Part shown: positions 13,120 to 24,929 of the stretch, piece by piece
Position numbering within the stretch: position 1 is the first letter of the stretch
Layout: every line of letters begins with the position of its first letter
Source of the DNA: Zeugodacus cucurbitae
Taxonomy: Eukaryota; Arthropoda; Insecta; Diptera; Tephritidae
Length of the DNA: 64,000 nucleotides
Reading direction: 5' to 3'
Assembly: GCF_028554725.1 (NCBI RefSeq)
Contig: NC_071669.1
Span: forward strand, 25,271,001 to 25,335,000
Notes under the pieces: model-generated
What the model was told of the DNA's origin: nothing
Seen by the model: the letters and a program-made list of their open reading frames with translations, nothing else
Database searches by the model: none
Program-made: the position numbers and the translations under genes

Positions 13120-13410
13120 AGATACTGTACTTTGTGAAATTTGTATCGAAAAATTTCGGAAACTCAATCGTTGGTACCTCATCTCCAATGACGTGTCAAA
13201 AAAAGGTCTTGCGGTGCACATTATAACTCATAATTGATTCATCTAAAAACAATAAACCAAAAAAATTTCGAGAATAAATGAATAAATCTAGTTAATGCAC
13301 GAACGTGTCCACCAACTAAAAAAATTAAGTTTTGAAATAAATGGTTTTAAATTGACACTAAAGTGGTCGATATCTTAGAACTTTACTCGGACTGATTTGA
13401 AATTTTTGGA
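13120..13410 (+). repeat. Dispersed repeat, copy 1 (partner at 50640-50935)
   Basis: Two well-separated blocks are shared collinearly with 50640-50935: one around 'cgttggtacct...atgacgtgtc' and one around 'cgtgtccaccaact...gttttga'. The separation is similar in both (about 150-180 bp). This indicates two old copies of one interspersed element. No protein-coding content is seen. Confidence 0.6.
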
Positions 13411-13641
13411 GATTATTTCAAACTTATTGTACTATTTAATAAACAAAATGTTTCAATTTTTGAAAATTTGAAACCCACCTAACCGCTAAAATCACTTCTC
13501 TTTACAAACTTGAATTCTAGGCAGGAGTAGTGCCATTACATTGTTGCATAATGAGCTTTCCTATTAAACAGATTTTGAGAAAGAAGAGTGTAACAAATAA
13601 GCTGCCTATGGTGGAATACACGAGAGACGAAGTCGACATAA

Positions 13642-13925
13642 GGGGTTAGGGGTAGTCAGGATTTTCAAAAAATCAATTTTATTTTTGCATATTCGTTAAG
13701 TGTAATATCTTAAATAAAAATATTCTCTGAAAATTTGAAGATGATCCGATAATTACTTTTCGAGTTATTCAACAAATAACAAAGAGCGCTCGGCTCTTTT
13801 CATGACTTTAAGTCAAAACATTGTATAATATTGCCATATTATTACTTTTGTAAAATAACATGATTTAATAGCAAAAAATTACTGAAAATTCTCATTTTTT
13901 CGTGTCTCTGACTCCCCCTAACCCC
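13642..13925. mobile_element. Short MITE with GGGGTTAGGGG ends
   Basis: The left end GGGGTTAGGGGTAGTCAG (13642-13659) is the reverse complement of 13908-13925 except for one base. ATAA occurs directly outside both ends (13638-13641 and 13926-13929), which fits a 4-bp target duplication. The 284-bp interior is AT-rich and non-coding. The transposase superfamily is not assigned. Confidence 0.7.
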
Positions 13926-13929
13926 ATAA

Positions 13930-16275
13930 ACCATGTTTGCCACACTGATAAAATATTTAGCGAGATGTTATTCTAAATGGTAGAATTTAATAGGCATACA
14001 TACATATTCACTATATTTCTCAAAGTAATGTGTAAAAGTTTCCTACAATAAGGGAATTTATTGGCTAATTGCATTTGAAAAAAGAAAATTCTAAAATTTA
14101 ATCACAGCAAGAAAATTGTAAATGTTTGCAAGGACTCATATTTGTCTGTAATAATAAATGTATGTATGGATGTACATACATAAATCTAACAAAACTTTTG
14201 TTGTTTCTAAATAAATATATAAATATTACTTCAAAAGAAAATTGTAGCAAAAACAAGTAAAAAATTGTTCGTACATTTTTATTAATATGTAAAATTTAAA
14301 CATTTGCTAAAGTAAATTTTGTGTGTGAAATTTTTTACCAAAAACTCAAAAATTTCACAATAGGCTAAAAATACATGTAACTACATACATACATACATAC
14401 AAATGTATGTACATCCATGTCCATAAAGCTTGTAAAAATGCTCATAATAAAATTTTTATTTTCTTGCACTATGGGAGTCTTCTGCAAGCCAGCTCGACAT
14501 TTCATATTTTCACATAATGCTGAAAGTTGTCGGTCTACCATACGGACGGCAGGCGGCAGCTTGGTTTAAGTGTGGCTTGGTGTGGCAGCATGACATGCTG
14601 TTGCTGCGGCTATTGTTATGCTACACTCTTTCACGTTCTCGTTGTTGTTGTTGCTGCTTTTGTTTTTTGTTGTTGCAGTCAGCTGTCAAGCTATTTTATT
14701 ATGTTACTATGTCATATGGTGACATGCTGACATGCCAAAAAGCGTGTTTTACAGTTTCGCTGATTGACTAACTGACGGCCCAGCCTGTCAGGCTACTACA
14801 TAGCTTCGCCGCTGTTGCGGCACAAGTTGCACATAAGCGACGTTTAGTAGCAAAGTGCTGGGACATAAAGTCTCATGTATGTATGTATGTAAATATAGAC
14901 GCATGTATGTGTGGCTGTAAGTTTATAAAAGGGCATAACGACTAAAGGCAAGTGCAACTTTAGTAAAGCAATTGAATAACTGCATAATTGGAGCACTGGG
15001 TACTCATTACCGGTAATAGTGGATTAAAAGAATACTTTAAAATTAATATAAGCATTTTTAAGTTATAGTACCAGTAACAACTTGAAACAATAGAAAGTCC
15101 TAAAAATGTTTAATTCAATTAAAATTTCTTTAATTTCAAAATTTACGCAATTTTCATCAAGCGAGAATGAAAACATTAAAAACACCTAACAACTGACCTT
15201 TACCCTCAACAGTCAGAATTGCAACTGCTTGTGGCATATTCAAGCGTAGAATTTTCACACAACCAACTGCTTCTCTCTTGCTGCACAAAATAAAACCCAA
15301 GAGCTCGAAAAAAGGGAAATTTTCTCAGTACTCTTGAGTTCGAAACTAAATTTGAGCATTTCTATCGCACACTCAGTATAATTTGATTGAGTATAAACTC
15401 ATTTGTGGCATAACATATGTAGCATAACGTTAACACAAATACTGCACTTAGTTAGTATTGATTTAAATGGAGTTCGAGTGAGCGCAAAATTGTAGTAGAT
15501 TCTCCCACAGAGTAACAATAGCATTATGGTTCACTCAATGTTTTTACTTTTTGTTCAATATTTTTTACTGCAATATAAATTGAGTGAATTATGTGCACGC
15601 GTAGTTCATTTTTATTGCACTCATAAAATGATAAGAACGTAAGCGCATTTGCGATATGGAGTTCTTTGGCGAATGTTTTAAATGAGGCAGCTAAGCTGTG
15701 TCAAAAATGTTATGTCTTGCTATGCTATGTTATGCTAAGCTATTGAAATAAAAAAAAATTATATTTGTTGAAAATATGTTAGGTGCTTTGGAGTTATAAA
15801 CTGTTTTTGGGTTAATGTCATAAAATCTTACTTCTTTAAAAAATAAAATATAAAAATTAAGTTCTATTGGGTTCTAAAAAGTTTGAATTGATTGTTGAAC
15901 AAGTAAAAAATATTTAAAAGAAACATTTTGGTCACATATTACTGTCCTTAATATATAATTGTCTATTGAGATGAGAATAGATAATGAATATTTTGATATT
16001 TCTGATCTGCAAATGTTCAGAAATCATTAACAAAATAATCTTCTTGAACTCTCGAATGAAGGTTTAATGTTTGATCACTACTTCTACGTCTTCTATCCAA
16101 CATATTGAGGCAGGTGTTCAAAGGTCTGGATTAAGTATTATTTTTCTTTTGAGGAAACGGATTTCTACCTCTGAGTTAGTAGTAGTAGTTTTTATGGACC
16201 AAAATAATTTTAGCACTGCCTTTATTATTGATTTCAAGGATCATCCGAATCGATTAAATTCCATTTCAGCCTATG
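13930..16275. other. Non-coding, micro-repeats
   Basis: CATA/TATG tracts occur near 14155-14175, 14383-14415 and 14875-14892. A GTTGTTGTTG/GCTGCT stretch lies near 14640-14680. No gene or element is recognised. Confidence 0.5.
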
Positions 16276-16413
16276 TAAATTGAATCGAATGGGAACTACA
16301 AACCATTCCCGACTCCAGCTGAAGACACACAAAAAATTCATTCAAATCAATCCAGCTGTTTAGGAGGAGTTCAGTGTGATACTAGCGAACAGAAAAATTT
16401 TATATATTAAGAC
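16276..16413 (+). repeat. Dispersed repeat, copy 1 (partner at 38750-38870)
   Basis: Shares a collinear stretch with 38750-38870, including 'aggagttcag' and 'ttcaaatca.tcc.gct.tt', ending in an AT-rich tail. It is likely the same end of one interspersed element, in the same orientation in both places. Confidence 0.65.
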
Positions 16414-17369
16414 AATTATAAGTTTCGAAAGCACTGAGAGAATATCACTCATAATATTGAGAGTCACCACCATGCTCGAATAAAATGAAAAAAAATCTTA
16501 TATCATAATATGTTATTTTGGTAAATCGATGCAGAATTCTAGAAATTACAAATTTAATTTCAATTCCACTTATTCATGCCACGTACACACCCCCACACAG
16601 AATGTTTTTAAAATACACCAAATACCGAGTAATAAGCCAAATAGTAGTAATTAGATTTTTAACTTGTGATCCTTCAGCACACTAAAAACCAGCAAAAACG
16701 AACTTTCGGCAAGAGAAACAACAACAACTGCAACAGCAATGCAGTGTTTCGACGTCGCTTCGTCGTTTGTAGTTGCTGTGAAATTGGGTCAGTAGCATAT
16801 CCTGCCGATTGCAGCGCCAAACGACGAAGCAATACACATACATAAGTGTATGAATACACACACACACGAGTATTTATGTGTTCGGGCACAAACTATGCCA
16901 CTCGTCTCAATAACTCCTTCTGACCATTATTTTGTTATTTTCGCAAACTAACACCCACTCAACGGCTCAACCGAACTCCACACAAACACACGCATAGTAG
17001 TTGGATGTGTCTTTCTGTTGTTGTTGTGTGCATGGTATAAAGTTGCAGCAATGCTGTTGCAAGCATTAGTTTACGACTGCTGGCTGCGCTAAGTGCAATT
17101 GTGATCAGGTAAACGGTAAACGGCGTTGAGTGCAAGACCAATTCATTTGTGGGTGAGGGCCGAGTGAGCTGCGCGGGTGTTAGAGGGCGAGAGAGCAAGC
17201 AAACGAGTGAGAGACTACGAACGAAATTTCCCTTTGGCGCGCAACATACCCTTAACGCAGCCTGCCTACTGAGCGCCATAGAAACGGCCGCTTGGCTACC
17301 TACTAATCGGCTGGCTGGTGACTTTTCTGGTGGCAAGTGACTTCTGTTGCATGCAGCGGCACACAATTC
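16414..17369. promoter_or_regulatory. Proximal upstream region of the first comm-family gene
   Basis: The 950 bp before the predicted start site become steadily less AT-rich toward the gene. GAGAG motifs at 17187-17196 and 17208-17214 are candidate GAGA-factor sites, 155-185 bp upstream of +1. No TATA box is seen at the expected distance. A minus-strand open frame crosses this region but looks like chance (see rejected items). The regulatory role is inferred from position. Confidence 0.4.
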
Positions 17370-17402
17370 AGTTCGACTTGGACGGGCAACGCGTGCAGAC
17401 GT
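17367..17402 (+). promoter_or_regulatory. Core promoter: initiator plus DPE
   Basis: TTCAGTT at 17367-17373 matches the arthropod initiator TCAGTY, with A(+1) at 17370. AGACGT occupies 17397-17402, which is exactly +28 to +33. That matches the DPE consensus RGWYVT in every position. No TATA box is present. This predicts a 309-nt 5' leader ending at the ATG at 17679. Confidence 0.8.
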
Positions 17403-17678
17403 AGCAATCAAGACGCGTTGTTGTTTGGCGTGTATTTTAGCCAAGAGTGAAGAAAAGCGTGTTTGAGAACGCGAGCGTGAAACTGCAAAGATAAACAAAA
17501 CGAAAACTTCAATGTGACATGCTTGTGTGAATCAGAAGAAATAAAAAAACGAAAGAAGTTAAAGAAAAAACAAGAGAGTGAATACTAAAATATTTTCTTT
17601 AAAAAAATATAAATTTGTGTAGTGCAAAATTTTATTAAAAGCCATTAGCATAAAAAGTGCATAACTCAACTCAACAAC
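17370..17678 (+). other. comm: Predicted 5' UTR with two minimal upstream ORFs
   Basis: The leader from the predicted +1 to the start codon contains ATG-TGA at 17512-17517 and a three-codon frame (ATG CTT GTG TGA) at 17519-17530. No other ATG is seen in it. Both end about 150 nt before the main ATG. No leader intron is needed, but one cannot be excluded. Confidence 0.55.
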
Positions 17679-18258
17679 ATGGAGGACACCACAACAATGG
17701 ATTATTTGTATGACACCACAACCTACGCACCGGAGACCACCGACTACAGCGACACACCGTTCCTGAATTTGGCGGCTGTCACACCGGACGGCGTTGTCGA
17801 CCGACTGCTGCACTCCGGCGAACAGTTGTCGCACAACCAAATCACCTTCGAGATACCAACGCATCACGATCTCGAGCACATCAATAAATTGCACACATTC
17901 AACACGCTGCTGCAGCGCATCGGCAATGTGGCCTACGACACTGTGGCCTCCGCCGCCAGCGCGCACAGTGTGGAGGAGCAACACGCGCTCCGTCCCTTTG
18001 GCGTCGATGCGACCGGTCAGCGTATCACCAGCGAGCAGATCTCCAAGAGCGCGGTGTTGAATTTGGCCGAACTGAAGAACGGTGTCAGCGGCAGTGTGGG
18101 TGGCAGCTTCTTGGAGGATTTCTTCGGCGATGCCGACATGCATGCGGTCATCAATTATTTGTGGATTGGCGTGGTCACCGCATTGGTGGTGCTCTCCGTC
18201 ATTTTCATACTCTTCTCCTGCTACTTTTACCGCAAATTTCGGCAATGGAAGAAATGCA
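17679..18258 (+). CDS. comm: Commissureless-family protein, coding exon 1 (residues 1-193)
   Basis: N-terminal half of a 421-residue single-pass membrane protein completed by the exon at 24930-25615. The start ATG has a good fly context (CAAC-ATGG). There is no cleavable signal peptide: the N-terminus is Thr/Asp/Tyr-rich and hydrophilic, as in Drosophila Comm, whose N-terminus is lumenal. LQRIG at about 78-82 is shared with the second gene in this window. One transmembrane helix spans about residues 161-183 (starting LWIGVVTALVVLS), followed by a basic stop-transfer stretch (YRKFRQWKK). The exon ends A|GTAAGT, phase 1. GC content is well above the flanks. Known role of the family: binding newly made Robo and diverting it to late endosomes so that commissural axons can cross the midline. 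Calling it comm rather than comm2/comm3 rests on its length and its PPCY/LPTY tail and is not certain. Confidence 0.85.
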
Positions 18259-21200
18259 GTAAGTACACAGTTAAATTGGTTAAAATAATATGGTTCATAG
18301 GAGTTGGAAGAAGTTGAGTTGTTAGGGATTGTTAGATTCATGAGAGCAGCTGTGTGTGTATATGTAAAAAGTGGTTTAAAAAAGCTGTTGAATCAACTTT
18401 TAAAGCTAACTACAAATTTTAGGCAGTGAAAAATCTGTTTAAGTCAAAATGTTAAAACAACACACGGACTTCTAAAAAATGTTTTCGTCACTTTTCTTAA
18501 TCAGCCGAATACTATAAATTTTCATTAAGGTCAAAATAATATTACGTGCCATTTGACAATTTCAAAAATCTTAATTTCATACTTTATTTTTTGAAATCGT
18601 TAAGTAACTCAGAGGTATGCTAAGCATAGTCAACTAATTGATCTAAAATCACGTCGAAGTCTACTAAAAAATATGTGACCTAACAACCGTTACTTTTGTA
18701 TAACCTTACTCAAAACATTCGATTGCCTATTTTATCAATTTTGTTTTGGCCCCTAACCTCTAGGATGTTACTGTTGTAATAAAATTATGTGTCATAAATC
18801 ACAGTCCCTTTTTAAACTGTAACAAATCTCAACCCACTTGAGCAAATTCCCTTCGAGGCGCTGTTTTTTTAGTACAGTGCATTACCGTTAAAAGCGGAAT
18901 TTAACTCTTTTGTGCTCACGAGGCGGCCTTTTATTCTCAACGGAATACGGATGAGATAACAAAAGCGGTATCAAATTTGCACCAGTTTAACGGCAAATGT
19001 TTTTTGTGAAGGCTGGTAGGGGTACTACATTTATTATCAGCCAAATGCTAGCAAATAACGGGTTAAATAAAGAAAGCTTAACAAAATAAAAATTCGTATA
19101 CGTATGAACTTAAGGTGCAGAGACTTTAAAGTTTATCTAACAAATCTACAATAAGAGGGCCGGGACTTAACTTAATAACTTTTCAATAACTAGAGAGGTA
19201 GTTTGGGGCGCACTTATGATAATACTTTCAATATACTCTATAATACAATAAATTTTTGCTGTTTTAAATGCAATAATTTGACATTATTAGCACTAACTTT
19301 ATACAATTTAAAATTAAAAAAAAATATGTATGGAATTTTATGACCCCTTAAAATCTCCTTTTTACTCCCACTTCACAACCCACCCGCACCTGTTGCTTAT
19401 TTTTAGCACCTACAACCTCAAGTTCAGCCCACATTTGAGGCAACTTGTAAATCATTTAACGCAGAGCCCATATAATACCAGCAAACTGTCAAAGTAATTT
19501 AAGCTAGCGCCTAAAAACGTGCTATCAGTGCGAGTGCCGTTACTCCCATTTCCTGCGGCAGCTGCTCTACGCACAACTTTTTGCGGCCTTTATTGGCAAT
19601 TCGTGCTACTTGCTGCTCAATTAGTTTGTATATTTTGTGCTTTGCGCCTAAAAGCAGCCAAGTAATATATATTTATTTATGAAGCTATTACTAATAAGGC
19701 ACAACTTTTTTGCGCCGTGCAAGTTGAGCCGCGCTGTCAATGTGTCAATTTAGCTAAGGAGTATTAAAAACTTTTGCCGCAAAACACACACTGGATATTA
19801 CATATATATTTACGTAAGCCACACACCACACCTTTAGCTGTCAGTTAATGAAATTGCGAGTTCAATGGCGCAGCAGTTCGAAGTGAGAGATCTATCATAT
19901 TAATTGTTTACTTTGTGGCTTCGTTTGAACTCACTCAAGCTTGCATACGTGTATGCGTGTCTAAATATTTACCAAGGGCCTATATCTGCTTGTCTAAGTA
20001 GTTGGCTAGTGACGTGTTTACTTTCCTGTGTTGCCTACATTTAGGCGCCTAACCATTAACAGCTTAATTAGCACAGTTAGTTGAATTAGTTGCGTTCGTG
20101 CGTTGCCTACAGTTTGCCTTAGCTGTCCATTACTTGTTCTCAGCCTCCAACTCACTTCAGACGCGCTCGCTCGTAAGCCATTTCACCGCTTCCCTTGTCC
20201 ATTGCGCACCTGCTGGACATGCGTCATTTATAATTTAGTGCCTTTTTGTGCAGAGGTAAGTTTCGAGTTTTTGGGTCAGCTATCTTAAGTTCGTTATCTC
20301 ACATGCGGATGTCAACTGTTCTGCTCCTAAAAGTATGCTACATTTTTTCTATTTTCTGCTTTATTCATTTGTTTTGGTCAGCTTTTTGGCAGTAGGCGCT
20401 TGCTTAGTGTTTAGGCGTCAAAATATATACACTTACCGTTACTTTTTGTGTACTATATACCATAAATACTTAAGCAGCTTTGCGTATAAGGTAGTAAATT
20501 TGCGCATTATCCGCATTTGTTAAGCTGTCAGTGCGACCAAAATGCATGGCAACTCTGACATTTCGCAGCTTATCACTGCCATGAGCTCTACACAACGGTA
20601 TATAGCACAGTTACTTGGCTACATTTATACGCTACCGAGCTTGCCTTTGTATTGTTTTGTTGTTGTATAAATAAGTTGTGTGTGTCTACTTACTCGCAAT
20701 CAATTAGCGACTTGATGCGCTACAATTTCAATACGCAAACAAAGCGCGCAGCACGTACATCTGTATTCGCTAGAGAGTGTGTGTGTGTTTGGAATACGCA
20801 ATATTGCCACGTACTTACGCTAAAATTTATTGCCTGTCGCATTGTTGTTGTCTGCTTTGTTACAAACAACTTGAGTGTGTCCGTGCTTCCTCAATTTAGT
20901 AGGTGTCTTTGTTGTAGGCGTAGGCTTGTACGCCTTAAAGGCTGCTTTGAATAATTTACACTTGTTGCTGTTGCGAAGTAATTAAACGCACGGTGTTGTT
21001 GTTGTTGTTGCTTTTAGTTTACTGTACAACTGACAGTGAAGTACGCAGTTAATTATTAATGAATTTAGCATACTTTCGCCTTGTACTCCGTGATTGTGCA
21101 ATAAATTAGCTATGCGAGGAGGCCGGAGGGGTTGAAGAACAGCTTTAATTAGGACATTATTGTGCTGAAGACAATTGCGACGAGCTTTTGCTCTGGCTTA

Positions 21201-24200
21201 TAAAAATGCTATATTTAAAAGAAATAATAGAATAAAAAATTTACAAGCTTGCGAATGCAGTAAATTAATCATAAAATTTAAAAATTTTTTAATAATTTTT
21301 AATTTGGAATATATTTTAAATTTTTACTGAAACTAAAAATATTAAGACTTCCATGACATATTTTAACTCATAAATCAGCAGCATGCAATTCTGTAAAATT
21401 TCAGGCATTTATTAAAGCCAGAATCCATTTTGTGGTTTATTTTATTTTTATTTTTTTTCCAGTTTCTGTGTTTGTTTTAAAGTTAGCAATAAATTGCAAA
21501 AGCTGCCACATCAAATCTCTATATGCTTTCACTTAATTGCTTAGAGCGCTCTAAAAACCGCAGAATATTGAAAAAGTTACAACTCAAAATCGCACAAAAC
21601 GACGCAAGGTTCTACAAACAAACGCACAAAAAGAATATAAAAAATTACAAAAACAACGCACAAGAATTTCAATAAAAACAGAAACCCGTGTGAGGCGTCA
21701 AAAAACTGACCTAAAATTCGTGTTCAAGCGCAAATAAAATTGTATGCATATTTAAATGCATAAATTTAATGGAAACCCGTTGGTTGTTCTTGCCACATAA
21801 AACAATAAAAAAATAAAAAGTGCTAGCGCATTGAAAAAATATAATTTTTTATGTTTACAATAAAATTCGTTTTTATATTTACATAAAAATTCATCATCAT
21901 CATCAACAGCACACGGCAAAAGTGGTAACGCTAAAGGCAACACTTGCGCGATATTTCACGATTAATTGCCGCGCGTAAATTAAAAATGCAGTTTTTACAT
22001 ATCTATGTATATATAGATATTTATATAAATACATATGTATATGTAAGTAAATAGCCATGCAGGCGTCGAGTTGTAAAATTGACACAGCATTCGACATGCC
22101 AGCGTGTTTGCATACTTTATGGCGCGCAAATAGCGACAGCTTGGTAAAAAAAATCGCGTTGAATTTGTGACAGCGCCCACGCGCGACCCCAGCATGCCGC
22201 CAGCGTGGCTATGTGGTGCAAAAATACTAAAAATAACACAGCAGCGTAGCATACATTTGGGCGCATATGTTGCGCTCTATTTGAGTAGTTGGCTTTTTAT
22301 GACTGTGTGTGTGTGTGGCATATGAAAAATCACATAAATTTTACAACGCATATAAATTTTGTATGACTTTTCCAAATTTGTTTTTGGCGTCACATGTGGT
22401 CGGCAGTCATGTTTGCTCTCCGCTCTCCATCGCTGGCCATTTTAGTTTAATGAAACTGCAAGCTGTGCTATCAAAAAGGCAACAAAAACTTTCCACGTTT
22501 ATACAGTTATACAAATGTGTGTCTCTCTTGCACTGCTAAAACCGTTGATTGCAGTCTACATTTAGGCGCACTGAAGCGCACTAATCGCAATCAATTTACA
22601 TGCGCTTTCGCAATTAAAATATTAAACGTTTGCACTTCAGCAAATAAATGTGTTGCACTTAGTTTTATTACACCTGTTGCATAATTCAGCGCGCTATTAC
22701 GTGTACAGTTAGCGTGTGTGGCAGCTGGCAAGCTATTGAAGTTTAAAGATTTATTGAAAGCAATGAATTTCAATTGACTTGCTTTTGTGTAGTTATGATG
22801 GCGGTTGTGTTTCTGTTTTTATGCGAAAGCATTTTCGAGTTTTTTCGTAGCTTTGCATTTTTCATGCAGCGGCGCGCATGTGTGAGTGAGTGGAGTTGTG
22901 TGTCTGTGTGATGAAATTTGTGTCTGTGTGTTTTTTTGCTATGAGGTAATGGTTAAATGTCAGCGATTTCCGACGCACAGCTCTACATGTTTTTCGCTCG
23001 TTTCCATTAAAATTGCATGCACAAACGTGTATGGAACAGAAACGTTGTTGCGCCTAAAAGCAGACATTGTCTTTTATTTTTTTTTTCATTGCACTGCAAT
23101 TTAAATTTAATGGTCTGTTGCGCTGCTTGTTATACATGTTGTTGTTGTTGTTTTTTTTTTAAATAAAAAAATGCCATCAACTGGGAATTCTTATATATTT
23201 TCGTTTATCTGCTTTTGGTTGCTGCTTCAGTGCGCTTTTTCTTACTCAATAGTGACAGCGCTTGCCAAATTGAGAGTGAAAAAATGTAAATAACTCGAAT
23301 TCTTAGCGATATTAAAAATATTAAATTTCTTTAAATATTAAAATATTAATTATTTTTTGGTAAACATTTTCTAGTAATTTTCTTTTATTAAATTTTTTTT
23401 TATAATCATTATTAAGATTATCACATTTTTTTAATACAAATTACATTTACGTACTTAAATTTGTATAATTACTTTTAAAGACGCTTCAAAAACACTTTCA
23501 AAACCACTTCATGTCACTTGCACAACACTCAACTGTCAACAGATTTTGTTCTCCACTTTCTATTATTTAAATGTCTTCTCATTGACAGCTACCAACTGTG
23601 TATATCATAGTGTAAATATACTCTATATATAGGCAGCAAACTGCTACAACACTTGTTTGTTGCTCTTGTTGGCAACGCTTGAATCGAAAGCTTGCAGTTG
23701 TAGAAACATACAAAAGAATTGCAGCGGCATTTATTTACATATACACAGCAACAACATATGCACAAGAAAAATAAAAATAAAAAAAAAATATAGCACCCAC
23801 ACAGCTGTATTAATGAGCAACTGGGCTTAAGGAATTAGTTTTGTAACTACTTTTGTAACCAGTCTTAATATGATATATGTATGGAAATCTTTATTAAAAT
23901 TGCTTTACACTTTAATTTTGCTTATATAGCAATCGTATTGCAATGTAAACCAGTACTGCTTCCAAAACTATCAATTTCCGACCAGTCACTGCATTTAATT
24001 TTAACTATGTTTTTATTCTTGCATATTATGCACGCTCACCCCCACCAAGTGCAGCAAGTGAAACCAATTATTATTGAATTGAGCAACCATTTACGGCATT
24101 CAATGCCACAAACAAGTGTTTCCTATCAATGACAGACCGACAGCAGAAGAAGGCATTTGACAGCGCCTACGTATGGAGCGAGTAACTAGAAATGTGTGTA

Positions 24201-24929
24201 AAAGCTGAAAAACAATGCAGTTTGTATGCTACAACAACAAATGTGTTCTTTTTTCATACATATTTCTTTATTTTTATTTTTTTGTGTGTCCCACATTTTC
24301 CGTTTTCTCCAACTCCTTCTGTATTGCTGTACGCACTTGTCACACTTTGACAGCTGAAATATTGATGTTCTTGTAGGCTATGCGCTGGTTGTGGCAACAT
24401 TTCTTGCCACTCTTTGCTACCGCTGCATCCCTGTCTGGCAGTGTGGAAGACATTAAGTGCTTAAGTTGCTATGTTTTCACTTTTTTATTGATTATCAATT
24501 AAAGTAGATCCTTCTTCAAGCAGTCTGTTTGCTTCTTTTGCTGCTTGTTTATTTGTTGCTTAAGACTACCGAAGAGCTGTGGGAATGCAATCCTGCGACA
24601 ATCCCAGTGACGCCTTGTCATAATTATTAAGCACCTTTGATTGACAGTTATGCCAGTGGCTCAACTTGCTTGCCTGCACATTTTGCGGTTGCCTTGGACC
24701 TAAGCTGTTTAGAGGGATTTAAAGGATTTACTTGGTTCATACTCACACATACACCGTGCAATCGATTACAACACTGTATAAATATTTCAATTTTATTTTT
24801 TATTTTAAACACAGCTGCTCCTCAATTAAGCGCTTACCATTAGCTTTAAACTCCAACTACTGCTTTTATAAACTCATATCATGCAACACAGTGACTAACC
24901 ACTATTTTCTCTCTTCTCTCCACTTGCAG
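18259..24929 (+). other. comm: Intron 1 of the comm-family gene (6,671 bp)
   Basis: The donor GTAAGT at 18259 is a strong consensus. The acceptor is a pyrimidine tract (24905-24926) ending CAG at 24929, with a branch-point-like CTAAC at 24895-24899, about 31 nt upstream. Joining the exons keeps the frame. The intron holds no transposon that I recognise, unlike the DNA outside the gene. It has clusters of TGACAG and GCGCCTA motifs between 19.5 and 24.7 kb (see findings). The exon-1 frame read into the intron stops at 18315, and AATAAA occurs at 18778. A short read-through form is conceivable but unsupported. Confidence 0.8.

Noticed and set aside
13642..13659. GGGGTTAGGGG as telomeric repeat
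   Set aside because: Only one unit, mirrored at the other end of a small element, and flies lack TTAGGG telomeres. It is a transposon end.
16959..17498. 179-codon minus-strand open frame across the comm promoter and leader
   Set aside because: It overlaps the Inr/DPE promoter antisense, has Ser/Ala/Arg/Leu-rich low-information sequence without a domain, and looks like a by-product of locally higher GC.
17559..18341. 260-codon minus-strand frame opposite comm exon 1
   Set aside because: Shadow of the real coding exon; the plus-strand reading has the membrane segment, splice donor and family match.
18543..22703. TACGTG words in the comm intron as Sim/Tango midline sites (18543, 19946, 20752, 20808, 22698)
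   Set aside because: Attractive because comm acts at the midline, but five sites in 6.7 kb is close to the chance expectation of about three.
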